From contig CM057826.1 in the NCBI GenBank assembly GCA_030068075.1, positions 58,935,312 through 58,999,311 on the forward strand: a stretch of DNA of 64,000 nt. Direction: 5' to 3'. A model generated the notes under the pieces. That model ran no database searches. It was not told the origin of the DNA and was given only the letters and a program-made list of their open reading frames with translations. This stretch comes from Paguma larvata (Eukaryota; Chordata; Mammalia; Carnivora; Viverridae). This document shows positions 11,378 through 23,283 of the stretch, piece after piece. Numbering within the stretch: position 1 is the first letter of the stretch; every line of letters begins with the position of its first letter. The translations under genes were made by a program, and so were the position numbers.

Positions 11378-11459
11378 CTCCAGGAGCTGCGCGGCGCTGG
11401 GCCGGGTCTCCGGGTTCTTATCTAGGGCCACCTTCAGGAAGTCTCGGAACTCCACAGAC
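11378..11459 (-). CDS. STK10: STK10 exon, end of W263 to residue 290 (kinase C-lobe)
   Basis: 82 nt. Acceptor CCCCCCCAG, donor GAG|GTAAGC. One base completes Trp263, then [20 protein letters not shown] and SAAQLLE. It contains the invariant Arg of kinase subdomain XI (ETRP). The [10 protein letters not shown] wording is STK10-like; SLK has a different sequence here. Enters in phase 2 and ends in phase 0. The acceptor lies in a C-rich tract, in keeping with a strong polypyrimidine signal. Confidence 0.96.
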
Positions 11460-12329
<870 letters not shown>

Positions 12330-12935
12330 TCAGAGGGTCGGCGGCACTCCCGAATCACGATTTGCATCACTGTCCATCCCACTGTCTTCCTTACGGTGGT
12401 CTTCACTCAGTAAGACGCCTTCGAGGGGCTCCATCGCCATGTCCTGCTGCAGTTCCCGATGCCTACCACAAGATGGCAGCAACAATCCAGAACACAGAGT
12501 CCTGGGGAAGGGGTGGGTAGAGGCAGAGGGGAAGGTGCCCAGAAAAAAACTGGGGGCACAAGGGGGTGGAGAGGATACAACAGCACAGAGAGAAGGGATG
12601 GGAGAGAACAGGAGAAAGAGGAATGAAAGGGCAGAGAGAGAGAAAGAAAGGGTGAGTAACAAGCAAGCAAGAAAGGAGCCTAACTCCACAATGAGAAGTA
12701 ATGCATGTGAAAAACAGAAAGCAGTTAGGCGTGAAACTGAGAGAGGTTTTTGGTCTGGTTTGATTTTTTTTTTTTTTAAGTAATAGTTTGGGGAAAGAAG
12801 GAAACACAGTGGCCTAGAGAAGTCCAGAGAAACTTCACCAGAAGGGTAGAAATTGAACGTGTTCCTCCTCACAGTCCCACTCCAGGGCCTCACGTTCCAT
12901 CTGTACTTGTTGAATTAATTACGAATTAAACCATT

Positions 12936-13076
12936 TGGGGGCCATGTGGGCGGCTCAGTCGGTTGCGCGCCCTACTCTTGATTTCGGCTCAGGTCACGAT
13001 CCCAGGTGAGCACACGGAGCCTGCTTGGAATTCTCTCTCCCTCCTCTCTCGCTGCCCCTCCCCCACTCACACTACT

Positions 13077-13117
<41 letters not shown>

Positions 13118-13143
13118 AAATAAATAAACTTAAAAAAAAAAAA
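12936..13143 (+). mobile_element. Felid SINE with a long CT run
   Basis: Diverged head (GGGCGGCTCAGTCGGTTGCG), a (TC)n run at about 13079-13115, then GAAATAAATAAACTT and poly-A. Directly followed by another SINE. Confidence 0.85.
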
Positions 13144-13144
13144 A

Positions 13145-13369
13145 GGGCGCCTGGGTGGCTCAGTCGGTTGAGCGGCCGACTTCAGCTCAGGTCATGATGT
13201 TACGGTCTGTGAGTTCGAGCCCCGCGTCGGGCTCTGTGCTGCCGGCTCGGAGCCTGGAGCCTGCTTCGGATGCTCTGTCTGCCTCTCTCTCTGCCCTTCC
13301 CCTGCTCATGCTCTGTCTCTCTGTCTCTCAAAAATAAATAAACATTAAAAAAGATAAAAAAATAAAAAG
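13145..13369 (+). mobile_element. Felid SINE, near-consensus
   Basis: GGGCGCCTGGGTGGCTCAG head immediately after the A-tail of the previous copy, the usual sign of insertion into a SINE A-tail. Young-looking body and AAAAATAAATAAACATT tail. Confidence 0.9.
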
Positions 13370-13378
13370 AACTGAACC

Positions 13379-13441
13379 ATTTTCTGGAGGTTCCGGTTCA
13401 TTTTCTGGGGGTTCCCGTTCATTTTCTGGGGGTTCCCGTTG
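13379..13441. repeat. 21-bp tandem repeat, three copies
   Basis: Three units of about ATTTTCTGGGGGTTCCCGTT+C at 13379, 13400 and 13421. The last two differ only at the final base; the first differs at two. Confidence 0.9.
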
Positions 13442-13454
13442 AGGTGTCCCTAAT

Positions 13455-13640
13455 GGGGTGTTTTCTATCTGCATCATCCCATTTTGTCCCTCAAGGACCT
13501 GTGAAGTAGGTGCTGTCCTATCCTTGATTGCATAGAGGAGGAAACCGAGGTACAGGGAAGCTAAGCGACTTGGCCAAGGTCACAGCACTCGTGAGTGGTG
13601 GAGACCAGGCTCAGACCCAGCAGGCTGACCCAGGAGCCCT
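13455..13640 (-). mobile_element. MIR, reversed
   Basis: CATAGAGGAGGAAACCGAGG, AAGCTAAGCGACTTGGCCAA, GGTCACAGCACTCGTGAGTG, GACCAGGCTCAGACCCAG. Confidence 0.65.
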
Positions 13641-13741
13641 TGACGCTGTCGTCTCTCCTCTATAGTGGCCCGAGGTCACCTTGGGGAGTCTGAGGTTGAA
13701 CCTGCAGTCTACCACTCCCTTTCCAGAAACTACTCAACTCA

Positions 13742-13882
<141 letters not shown>

Positions 13883-13999
13883 TCAGGAGACAGACACTCC
13901 AGATCAATTAACAGATGCCATTTCCCATCCGGCAGGTTTCTGATCATGAAGACTGCATCTGCTGCTGGAAGGATGTATTGAGACATGCCCTTCCCTCCA

Positions 14000-14312
14000 T
14001 GCTAAGGACAGTATACACTGAAGAGCCTTGCAGAAAAGTAGTTGGGCAATAAATCGCAAGAACCTTTAAAATATCTATACTCTTCTGATGCAGTAATTCC
14101 ACATCTAGCTATTTACCCTAACGAAATAATCTTAAACAGAAAATAAATTACGGAGAACGATGTTGGTCAAAGTGCTGTTGTAATATTGACAAATTAAAAA
14201 GAGCGATAATTGTTTAGCTTTCAGAGAGTGGTTTTAATCAGCAATAATTATGCCTTGGATAAAGCGGACTGGCTACGATCCTGTCTCTCCACAAAGCTGA
14301 GGGAGTGATTTT
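14000..14312 (+). mobile_element. Old L1 3'-region fragment
   Basis: L1M-like wording (AGTAATTCCACATCTAGCTA, TTTACCCTAACGAAATAATC, AACAGAAAATAAATTACGGA). A-rich and diverged; may continue after the SINEs at 14945-15160. Confidence 0.5.
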
Positions 14313-14327
14313 AAAACTTCTTATGTA

Positions 14328-14554
14328 GGGGAGCCTGGGGGGCTCAGTCGGTTGGGCGGCCGACTTTGGCTCAGGTCATGACCTCACGGTCTGTGGGTTT
14401 GAGCCCCGAGTCGGGCTCTGTGCTGATGGCTCGGAGCCTAGAGCCTGCTTCGGATTCTGCGTCTGCCTCTCTCTTTCTGCCCTTCCTCTGCTCATGCTCT
14501 GTCTCTCAAAAACAAATAAACGTTAAAAAAAAAAAAAAAAGAATCATTAAAAAA
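14328..14554 (+). mobile_element. Felid SINE with 15-bp target-site duplication
   Basis: Perfect AAAACTTCTTATGTA at 14313-14327 and 14555-14569. Head GGGAGCCTGGGGGGCTCAG; tail CAAATAAACGTT plus poly-A. Confidence 0.92.
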
Positions 14555-14756
14555 AAAACTTCTTATGTAAAAAATAAATAAACCTTCTTATATACGACAT
14601 ACATACTGTCTTTTCCAAAAAGGATTTAAGATGGCGTATCTCTCTCTCTCTCTCTCTCTGTGCACACACACAGTAAGATAAACAAAGAAACTGAGAGAGA
14701 GGTAAGAAAGATAAGGTGAAGGGTAAACAACTGAACGGATTAAGGAAAGTGTGACA

Positions 14757-14945
14757 GGGGCGCCTGGGCGACGCAGTTGCTTGAGCATCCAACTTTTGAT
14801 TTCAGCTCAGCTCATGATCTCACGGTCATGAGATGGAGCTTCGTGTCAGCCTCTGTGCTGCCAGTGAGGAGCCTGCCTAAGATTCTCTCTCTCGCTCTGC
14901 CCTTCCTCTGCTCTCTCTCTCTCTCTCTCAAAAAAGAAAAAAAGT
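14757..14945 (+). mobile_element. Older CAN-SINE copy
   Basis: GGGGCGCCTGGGCGACGCAG head, diverged body (GCATCCAACTTTTGATTTCA), CT-rich run and short A-tail. A separate (TC)n/(CA)n run lies upstream at 14640-14672. Confidence 0.85.
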
Positions 14946-15167
14946 AAAGCATGATATACTGGCAAATGATGGAGGATTTTATAGGCATTAAAATTCGTTT
15001 TGAAGGATTTTGATTCAATATTTTAACACTGAATTACATATGAATACATACCAATATTAAATGTTTAGTATGTATTTAACATCTGATATTAATATTTAAC
15101 AGGTATTTAAATACATCAGTCCTTAACACAATATTAAGATATTGTATTTATAGATCTAGAAGTTGAG

Positions 15168-15343
15168 CAGGGTGTCGTCTGGAGGCGGACATCAGCCAGG
15201 AGCAGACTAAATCCTTGCCCTCGGCAGCTCGAAGTTGAGGGCCGGAAGGAGAGAGCGATCAGACAAACATCAGTAAGTACGTATTCCTAACTGTGTCAAG
15301 GGTAGAAAGATGGGAACGCAGGGATAGCAGAGTCTACAATCAG
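15168..15343. repeat. 176-bp direct duplication, copy 1
   Basis: Begins CAGGGTGTCGTCTGGAGG and ends GTCTACAATCAG. Matches 16461-16636 with five mismatches and no gap by my reading. Part of it looks like an old interspersed repeat, but 97% identity is far too high for two independent ancient copies. Confidence 0.92.
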
Positions 15344-15740
15344 TTGAATATAGCGTCTGGTAGGCATGGTGTTCCCCTCCCCCATAAAAAGGGCAGAATA
15401 TACCTGAACGGACTTGGAGGAAATACGCCAACTTGCTAAAATGGTTGTGTATGGATCATGAGACCAGGCTAGGTGTCTTCTACTATTCTGAATTCTTTAA
15501 GTGTGCCATGATGAACATACTTGACCTTCAGGACGAACAAAAATAAATAAAATGTGTCTTTAAGACATCCAACACTACCAGTCTTCCTTCACACGGCCAC
15601 TACTAGAATCCAATGCCACAGAGAGAAATCTCCCGTTCTATCTCCGAGGGTAAAGTTTCATCTTTTTTTTTTTTTTTTTTCATTTTTTAAATAGAAATAA
15701 GCATGTCTATTGTTATGGTTTTAAAAAGCATTCCAACTAG

Positions 15741-16094
15741 GAGTGCCTGGCTGGCTCAGTCGGAGCATGTGATTCTTGATCTCAGGGTTGGGAGTTCAAG
15801 CCCCACGCTGGGTATAGAGATTACGTAAAAATAAAATCTATTTGGGGGCGCCTGTGTGGCTCAGGTCAGTTAAGCATCCAATCTCGGCTCAGGTCATGAT
15901 CTCACAGTTGGTGGGTTCGAGCCCCATGTCGGGTTCTGTGCTGACAGTTCAGAGCCTGAAGCCTGCTTCAGATTCTATGACTTTCTCTCTGCCCCTCCCC
16001 CACTTGTACTCTGCACTCTCTCTCTCTCTCTCGAAAATAAATGAACACTAAGAAAAAAATTTTTTAATAAAATAAAATCTTAAAAAAATTTTTT
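15741..16094 (+). mobile_element. SINE split by a second SINE
   Basis: Short older CAN-SINE (GAGTGCCTGGCTGGCTCAG, no CT run, ending GATTACGTAAAAATAAAATC). Its A-rich tail is interrupted by the copy at 15840-16068. The whole is flanked by AAAGCATTCCAACTAG at 15725-15740 and 16095-16110, a perfect 16-bp duplication. Confidence 0.88.
15840..16068 (+). mobile_element. Felid SINE nested in a SINE tail
   Basis: GGGGGCGCCTGTGTGGCTCAG head, CT run, GAAAATAAATGAACACT tail. Own duplication AAAATAAAATCT at 15828-15839 and 16069-16080. Confidence 0.9.
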
Positions 16095-16460
16095 AAAGCA
16101 TTCCAACTAGTAAGTTAACATAAACTTTTGTACAGCAGGAAAAGCAGGTAAGTTTCATCTTGATCAAAAAATAAATTCGAGAGGAAGCAACACCTTGAGC
16201 AGACTGCTGATGCTTAATTCAAAGCAAGAGAAGTTGCAAAGTTGTTACAACTGCCAGCCACCCTAGAAGCCTCTGTCTAGGTTTTGAAATGAGCTGGCCC
16301 GGACCACAGTCACAAAACAACCGCTGTCCTGGAGAGCTTGAATCAGACCCATGGTTTCAAACCAGGAAGGAGCATAATGCCGAGAGCAGGGGCCTGAATC
16401 CCAGAGAGCTGGTGCCTGCCTCGGCTCTTTTTTTTCCCACCGGCTCATTCACGTATTTGT

Positions 16461-16636
16461 CAGGGTGTCGTCTGGAGGCGGACATCGGCCAGGAGCAGAC
16501 TAAATCCTTGCCCTCGGCAGCTCGAAGTTGAGGGGTGGAAGGAGAGAGCGATCAGACAAACATCAGTAAGTACGTATCCCTAACTGTGTCAAGGGTAGAA
16601 AGATGGGAACGCAGGGATAGGAGAGTCTACAATCAG
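16461..16636. repeat. 176-bp direct duplication, copy 2
   Basis: Same segment as 15168-15343, 1293 bp downstream in the same orientation. Between the copies lie the nested SINE pair and unique sequence. The flanks of the two copies do not match each other. Confidence 0.92.
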
Positions 16637-16724
16637 GGAAGAGGTGGGGGGAGGGGGGGAACGTGCGTGCAAGCAGGGAAGGAAGAAGTGCTTGGAGGAA
16701 GCATAACTGAGTGCCTCCAGGCTA

Positions 16725-16860
16725 TTCATTCGTTCGATGCATCTTAATTGAACATCTATTATATGCCAGCCATTCATTCATTCAACACAATTAATTGAAC
16801 ATCGATTATGTTCTAGGTGCAGAGGTGAACCACAGTCTTCACCCTAGCATGGCTTGTTAC
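16725..16860 (-). mobile_element. L2 3'-end, reversed
   Basis: CATTCATTCATTCAACACAA, TTGAACATCGATTATGTTCT, AGGTGCAGAGGTGAACCACA. Preceded by a second partial copy of the same words (ATTCATTCGTTCGATGCATC), suggesting a short internal repeat. Confidence 0.6.
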
Positions 16861-18126
16861 TCCTGCAATCGCAGCAGGCCCTCCATGAGCCCCATGGCGG
16901 GTGCGAGGTGGATGGGCGGTTCTTTTAGACAGGCGTCCAGACCTGGGGGAAGAGATTTCCAGACCGGGATAACGAACTGGCTGAAGGGCCTGGGAGGGGC
17001 GGGGCAGAGCGGCTGGAGGGAGAGGAGGTGGAGGCAGGGAAGGCAGGAGATGGGCAGGGGTCAGGACGGTTACCAAACCTCCGGCCCCATTTCCCAGCCT
17101 GCGACACAGCAGTGGGGAGACCGCGGAACTGTGCTGCGGGGTTGCCGTTAAATTGAAATGACACACATAAAGCACTCGGTTGGCTCCGAGCCCGGCTCTC
17201 CTGTAAACGCTCTGTCCGTGGGGCACGCGAGCCGGCGGCCTCGAGAATCTCAGACCGGAGCCTGCCTGAGGCTCCTGGGAATGCTCAGGAAAGCTGGTCT
17301 CTGACTCGGTCAGGGCCAACCAGATGGTAGTTGCTCCGTCAGCTGATGACAGGGCTGGAGGGCCCAGCGGCTGCGGCAGAGTGAGGTTCGGGACCGGGAA
17401 GCCCACGGGAGAACCCAGCTCTGCTGCGGACCGCCTGAGAGGCCAGGACAAGTCGCCACCTCTCCGGGCTCCTGGGTGAGAACGGGGCCCCTGCAAACAC
17501 CAACAACGGCCGGCCGGCACGGATTCCCGAGGAAATCTTTTGGGAACAACAGTGACTGCCTCTCGGACCCAGCGTGAGGCTCCCAGGAGGGAGCTGGGAG
17601 CCGCTCCCCCCATCCATTCCCGGCCTTGAGAAGAAAGGAAAAGCAGAAAGCACCACGGTTCCCCAAGGACACCCCGCTGGTCCCCACGGCCCTCCCTGAG
17701 GCGAGAGCCAGCCAGCAGCCTTTGGGATGGCGGCTCCTTCTCCCTCTGCCCCACCTCTGCCCCCCAAGACGGGGCCCAGCCGGGAGGGGGGGGGCGGCCC
17801 CTCCCTGCAGCCCAGGGACTTCAGGCTGCTTTCACGAGGGGTGTCCCCTGACAGCTGGACAGCTGCCTCCGACAACTCAAAGGGGGGTTTCCCCTGTCCT
17901 TCTTCCATCTTACAGGGATCAGAATCAGGGGCAGCACGAGGTAGGTGGGGCCTCTGTTTCAGAAGTTATCACTTCCCCCAGGAAAGAGGCCATTTCTACT
18001 GTATCCACGGCTGCGCCGCGGGGACCACATCTAGCACGCTGTTCCCAAATGGACAACGGAATCGATGGATGGACAGACGTTGCTAGACTGCCCCTTATGT
18101 TTGGAACAAAACTAACATTGGGCTTG

Positions 18127-18311
18127 GGGGGGGGGGCTGCCTGGGTGGCTCAGTCCGACTGACTGTCCAACTCTTAATTTCAGCTCAGGTCATGATCTTA
18201 GGGTCGTGGGATGGAGCCCCGCATCAGGCTTCATGCTGAGTGTGAGCCTGCTTAAGATTCTCTCTCTCTTCCTCTGCCCCGCTGCCCTGCTCGCTCACTG
18301 TCTCAATCTCT

Positions 18312-18312
<1 letters not shown>
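18127..18312 (+). mobile_element. CAN-SINE, older copy
   Basis: GGGGGCTGCCTGGGTGGCTC head after a G run, body ending TCTCAATCTCTAA. Its tail has grown into the GATA microsatellite that follows. Confidence 0.88.

Positions 18313-18364
<52 letters not shown>
18313..18364. repeat. (GATA)n microsatellite
   Basis: About 13 uninterrupted AGAT units at the 3' end of a SINE. Likely length-polymorphic. Confidence 0.95.
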
Positions 18365-18374
18365 GGATAAAACT

Positions 18375-18640
18375 GGGTTTTAAGAAATAGATCTGTTGCT
18401 TCTCCAAAGAGTTTGCTAAAAAAAAAAAAGAAAAGAAATATCTTTGACAGCGGTTCTCTTTCTAGAAATAGATCCCCCAAACCAGATTTATAACGTCTAT
18501 GGAAGCTGACAAAAGCATTATTGGAAAGAGTAAAAAACTGGAAACCGCCCAGTTGTTGCTACAGCTTAGCTGGCAAGTGGGTTAGAACAATTATGGTGCA
18601 GCCCAGCCGTGAACTCGTAGGGAGCCCTTAAAAAGAACGA
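18375..18640 (+). mobile_element. Old L1 3'-region fragment
   Basis: ACTGGAAACCGCCCAGTTGT, AACAATTATGGTGCAGCCCA and CCCTTAAAAAGAACGAGGTT resemble L1M 3' ends; probably resumes at 18831-19085 after a SINE. Confidence 0.45.
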
Positions 18641-18646
18641 GGTTGC

Positions 18647-18830
18647 GGGGGCAACCTGGGTGGCTCAGTCAGTTAAGCATCCGACTCTTGATTTCGGCTC
18701 AGGTCACAAACCCAGGGTCATTAGATTGAGCCCCTCGTGGGGCTCCACGCTGAGTGTGGAGCCTGCTTAATATTCTCTCTCTCCCCCTACCCCTCTTCCC
18801 CACCTAAAGAAAAATACATATCAAAAAAAA
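18647..18830 (+). mobile_element. CAN-SINE, older copy
   Basis: GGGGGCAACCTGGGTGGCTC head and CTGCTTAATATTCTCTCTCT body; short tail with AAAAATACATATC and A8. Confidence 0.85.
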
Positions 18831-18894
18831 GGGGATTGCGTTTGCATGGACTAACTTGGGATTTCCTCCATTAACGTGTTGCCCCGAACGTGAT

Positions 18895-18940
18895 GGTGAT
18901 TGACACATGTAATAGAAGGTGATTGACACATGTAATACAG
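18895..18940. repeat. 23-bp tandem duplication
   Basis: GGTGATTGACACATGTAATA at 18895 and again at 18918, differing only in the last bases of the unit. Confidence 0.9.
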
Positions 18941-19101
18941 GATTCCGGCTGTATTTTAAAAGAATGACGTACACATACCGTGTGTACACACACACCACAA
19001 ACACACAACAGGGTTTCGAGGTTATACATCAAACCTAATAGTAACCGCCTCTCCAGAAGTAGGATTTTGGTGAGCACACCAAGGGGGTCTTACATTTTTC
19101 T

Positions 19102-19299
19102 TTTAAACATTTTTTAATGCTTATTTATTTTGAGAGAGAAAGAGAGAGAGAGAGAAAAAATGTGCTCCCAAGCTGAGGAGGGGCAGAGAGAGAGGAAGAA
19201 TCCCCAGCAGGCTCTGCGCTGTCACAGTTCGTGAGGTCATGACCTGAGCTGAAATCGAGAGTTGGACCCCTTAACCAACTGAGCCACCCAGGCGCCCTA
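19102..19299 (-). mobile_element. Felid SINE, reversed
   Basis: Ends CTGAGCCACCCAGGCGCCCT at 19298 (head), T-rich tail at left. Short duplication GTCTTAC at about 19087 and 19301. Confidence 0.88.
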
Positions 19300-19360
19300 G
19301 GTCTTACTTTTTTTCTTTTCTTAACTTTATACGCTTTTATTCTTTAAAATGTTTCTGACA

Positions 19361-19574
19361 GAGGCGCCTGGGTGGCTCAGTTGGGTAAGCGTCTGACTTC
19401 GGCTCAGGCCATGATCTCACTGCTCGTGAGTTCGCGCCCCACGTCGGGCTCTGTGCTGCCAGCTTAGAGCCGGGAGCCTGCCTCAGATTCTGTGTCTCCC
19501 TCGATCTCTGCCCCTCCCCTACTTGTGTTCTGTCTCTCAAAAATAAATAAACGTTAAAAAATTTTTTAAGAAAC
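19361..19574 (+). mobile_element. Felid SINE, near-consensus
   Basis: GAGGCGCCTGGGTGGCTCAG head, AAAATAAATAAACGTT tail. Duplication TTTCTGACA on both sides (19352-19360; 19576-19584). Confidence 0.9.
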
Positions 19575-19799
19575 ATTTCTGACAAAGAGTAAGCACCACC
19601 TTTCTGGTTTAAAAAGCTGAAATGCATGTAGCAAAAGGCTTTTAGGTTTGTGGGTTTTTTGTTTTTTTGAGTAAAACGCAGAGGGAGCCAGGATGTGGTG
19701 AGAGAACTCCACACTTGCGGGGGGTGAGCTGCACACACCGGACGAGGGGCGCACTGACTGCAGGCGTCAGCAAAACCCTGACACGCTGCACGTACCCAA

Positions 19800-20036
19800 C
19801 GGCCCTAACGAACGCTGATATTTACCTGATATTTACCGAGAACTTACCAGGTGCACAGCACTGTACCTCTTTACATCTTCCTCTGCAAGTCGATTTGCAT
19901 ATCATCTGCATATATATCCCTGGGCATACCATTTACAGCCAGGACCCTCGGGGCGGGGAAAATTATTATCCCCGTTCTCCTCAGAAGACTGAGGAACCTG
20001 CGGATGGTTACCCAGCTCTAAGGACAGACATCTGCT
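19800..20036 (-). mobile_element. MIR-like, reversed
   Basis: ACTTACCAGGTGCACAGCAC, ATTATTATCCCCGTTCTCCT, CAGAAGACTGAGGAACCTGC, GTTACCCAGCTCTAAGG. A SINE inserted in its right end. Confidence 0.55.
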
Positions 20037-20048
20037 AAGTCTGTGTTC

Positions 20049-20264
20049 CTTTTTTTTTTTTTTAATGTTTATTTATTTTTGCGACAGAGAGACAGGGCAC
20101 AAGTGGGGGAGGGGCAGAGAGAGAGGGAGACACAGAATTGCAAGCAGGGTCCAGGTTCTGAGCCATCAGCACAGAGCCTGACGTAGGAGTTGGACATACG
20201 AACCGTGAGATCATGACTTGAGCTGAAGTCGGATGCTTACTGACTGAGCCGCCCGGGAGCCCCC
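20049..20264 (-). mobile_element. Felid SINE, reversed
   Basis: Poly-T and AATGTTTATTTATTTTTG at left, CTGAGCCGCCCGGGAGCCCC head at right. Duplication AAGTCTGTG(T/C)TC at 20037-20048 and 20265-20276. Confidence 0.9.
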
Positions 20265-20399
20265 AAGTCTGTGCTCTTTACCGCCTGGTCCCACCTTTCT
20301 GTGCACAGAAAAAATACTGAAAGGAAGACTAGGCTGGTGCATTCGGGCAACATCGGGAATGACTTTCATGTTCTTATTTGTGGGCCTTATTCCCGACCA

Positions 20400-20840
20400 T
20401 CTGCAGGACTCTATCTATATACTGATTTTTTCATATTTCTATATGTTTTTCTTACTACTAAAACAATGCTGCTTATCAAAAATTCAAAGAGTTACAGATT
20501 AGAAAGCCTCCCTAAACCTGGCAGAGAGAAACACTTGTGTTTGCTGCATACACTCCACGTTTATATAAACAAAAAGTATCTGTGTAACCAGAAACACTTT
20601 TGAAAAATAAAATTGGATGAAGCCTAGTATTTTGCAGCTTGTGTTTTGTCCCTTCGCGGTATGTATATACATGTTTACAAGAGATTACACATCTACAATT
20701 TTCAATAGCTGAAGAGGACTCCATTGTAAGACAGTACCGTAACTCTACTGGAATAATGGGGTCATTTCTCATTTCTTGCTGTTACAAATATGGGTGCAAC
20801 GAATATCGTTGTACGTTATCTTCCTATACACGCAAAAATA
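20400..20840 (-). mobile_element. Old L1 3'-region, reversed
   Basis: TTGCTGTTACAAATATGGGT, GCAACGAATATCGTTGTACG and related wording resembles reversed L1M 3' ends. Confidence 0.45.
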
Positions 20841-20855
20841 CCATATATTACTTTT

Positions 20856-21082
20856 TTTTTTTTTAAATTTTTTTTTTAACGTTTATTTATTTTTGAGAGA
20901 CATAGAAACAGAGTGTGAGCAGGGGAAGGGCAGAGAGAGAGGGAGACACAGAATCGGAAGCAGGCTCGAGGCTCTAATGAGCCGTCAGCACAGAGCCCGA
21001 TGCGGGGCTTGAACCCACAGACTGGGAGATCATGACCTGAGCCGAAGTAGGCCGCCCAACCGACTGAGCCACCCAGGCGCCC
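20856..21082 (-). mobile_element. Felid SINE, reversed, with 15-bp target-site duplication
   Basis: Perfect CCATATATTACTTTT at 20841-20855 and 21083-21097. Head CTGAGCCACCCAGGCGCCC at right. Confidence 0.93.
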
Positions 21083-21136
21083 CCATATATTACTTTTATA
21101 AACAATAGAAATCAGTGTAAGAACAGTTAGATATTA

Positions 21137-21164
21137 CACGCACACACACACATACACACACAGC
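21137..21164. repeat. (CA)n microsatellite, imperfect
   Basis: ACACGCACACACACACATAC followed by ACACACA; about 28 bp with two interruptions. Confidence 0.8.
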
Positions 21165-22370
21165 TGCGAACTTAGAACGTATGAAGATATGCCCCCGTAA
21201 CTGTAGGTGACCAGAAGAATCCAAGGGAAGAGGAGCCTTTGCCCAGATAACGTCAGGCCAGTTAAAGGCAAACCACTGTCCAATAAGGGTCCTGCACCCC
21301 ACCTCCCCCGCTCAACCCTCTACCCCAGGCTGGTGAGTCTGTAAGGCCAGCGTGCTCAGGGCTCACCCTAGGATTTAAGTCTGAGAACCTTCTAGGTGGT
21401 CCTCAGCCAGGGGATGCCGTGGATTCCCGGGTGTTTGAAAGTGCGCAGGGGCGAGCTGGCTGTCACACGAAGAGGAGTGTCCCTGCCACTTCCTGGGGGA
21501 CAACCTCCTACGGTCTCGTCTAAGATGCCGGCAGTGGTCCCCTGGACACGCCCCAGCCAGGGTCCTCATGGTCCCGACAGGGAAGCGAAGCCTAGAGAGG
21601 GTGAGGAATCCGCGGAAAGTGAGCCGGGGACAGGAGAAAGCACAGGCTTTGTCCCCAGCCCTGGAATCCCACGGGCCTTCCTCCTCCGGGGTACAGCGCC
21701 AGCTCACTGAGAGGGAGGCCCCGCCGCGGCACCCAAGGGACTTCTCGGAAGCAGCGGCACGGTCTGCCTCCCCGGAGTGCCATGGAAACAGCGCCTGGCA
21801 GGAGAGCCAGAGGACTCTGAGATCTGAGACAGACTGCTTCAGGCTGCAGAGCCTCAGTTTCCTCATCTCTGAAACAGGCAGCACGTTATCTAGCCCAATG
21901 TGAGGCTGGCCGAACTGCTCTATATTTTCCAGTTTCTGTGTTTATTTTGTTTTTTTAGATTCATGTGACCACTACAGACGCCTCAGTTTCCCCATTCTTT
22001 CCGGTCCACCTTCAGCCTCCCAGCCCCGCTGGCTTCATTGACTCTCTCCTCCCCTACATAACCCTGTCTTTTTCTGTTTTGTTTTTTTTCTCCCTCAACC
22101 TCAATTATACACTCAGAACTTTGTTCTTGCTTCCAACAGGCTGTGCCAGTCTATGGTGGACGATTTGGTTTTCTGGTCAGTGCAATTCTACTCTCCTTCT
22201 GGAAAACCATCCAACCCACCCCAACCACGCTCTCCCACGGAGAGGAAGGAATGGGGTGGGTTAATGCTTCCATATTGCTACCTGACCCCGCCTTCCTCCC
22301 AGAGAAACCCTCCTTATTGGACCGGTCTACCCACACCAAGGTAGGCCAATCAGAGTCCTTCACTGGGATT

Positions 22371-22572
22371 TTTTTTTTTATGTTTATTTTTGAGAGAGAG
22401 AGAGACAGAGTGTGAGCGGGAGAGGGGCAGAGACAGAGGGAGACACAGAATCCGAAGCCGGCTCCAAGCTCTGAGCTGTCAGCACAGAGCCCGACGCGGG
22501 GCTGGAACTCATGAACCGCGGGATCGTGACTGAACCAAAGTCAGATGCTTAACCGAGCCACCCAGGCGCCCC
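22371..22572 (-). mobile_element. Felid SINE, reversed
   Basis: Poly-T at 22371, GAGCCACCCAGGCGCCCC head at right. Duplication TCA(C/T)TGGGATT at 22360-22370 and 22573-22583. Confidence 0.9.
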
Positions 22573-22879
22573 TCATTGGGATTATTAACCCTGAGGCCTG
22601 AAATGGTGAGGTTCCGATGATAATCCTGCAGAAGGTGATGCTGGGAAAATTAAAACTAGCCCTAGCCAGATGCTCAGTGGAGGGGGCCCAACCAACATGC
22701 ACACAAAGGCAGACCAGAGACGGTCTCAGGAGCGCTTGTGTTCCAGCGTCCAACTGCTCTGCGTGCCCAGCTGGTCTCTCCCCCAACACAGTTCCAGGGG
22801 CCCCAGAGACAGAGGCTCCCGTCTGCCTTCGGCCACAGGGGACTGGTTCTCATCATTTGTCGCCGAGAGTCTAAAATAC

Positions 22880-23060
22880 GGTCATGGCTAAGCACGTGGG
22901 CTCCGAAGCCAGATGTGCTGGTCTGAACCCCAGTTGTGCCTCTTACCGGCTGGACGATTTTTGGTGAAGTTAACCTCGTCGGATGCCAGAGAGCTATGGC
23001 CTCTGTAAAATATTAGCCGTGGTCTTTAAGGACTAAACGAATCACTACGTATCGAACATG
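22880..23060 (+). mobile_element. MIR
   Basis: GGCTCCGAAGCCAGATGTGC, GAACCCCAGTTGTGCCTCTT, TAAAATATTAGCCGTGGTCT and TAAGGACTAAACGAATCACT in MIR order. Confidence 0.65.
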
Positions 23061-23283
23061 GACTCAGGACATGGTGGCCGCAGTGAAAGAACCAGGTCGC
23101 CAGCCCGCTGGCAGCAGCAAACAGGAATCCTGGGTGGGGGGTCAAGGTGGGGGCGAGGGGCAGGTAACGGGTTTCCGCCAGGCCCACCGTCCGGCCTCCT
23201 GTCCGTCAAGGGGACTTTGGGAATTAGGAACCTGCAGTAATCACGACGTGATAAAGCGACGACAGCGCTACGGCGGCTACTGC

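Noticed and set aside
16813..17754. Longest open frame in the window (about 313 codons, minus strand)
   Set aside because: GC-rich sequence with open frames on both strands, no recognisable domain, no splice context joining it to STK10, and crossing an L2 fragment. Chance in high-GC DNA.
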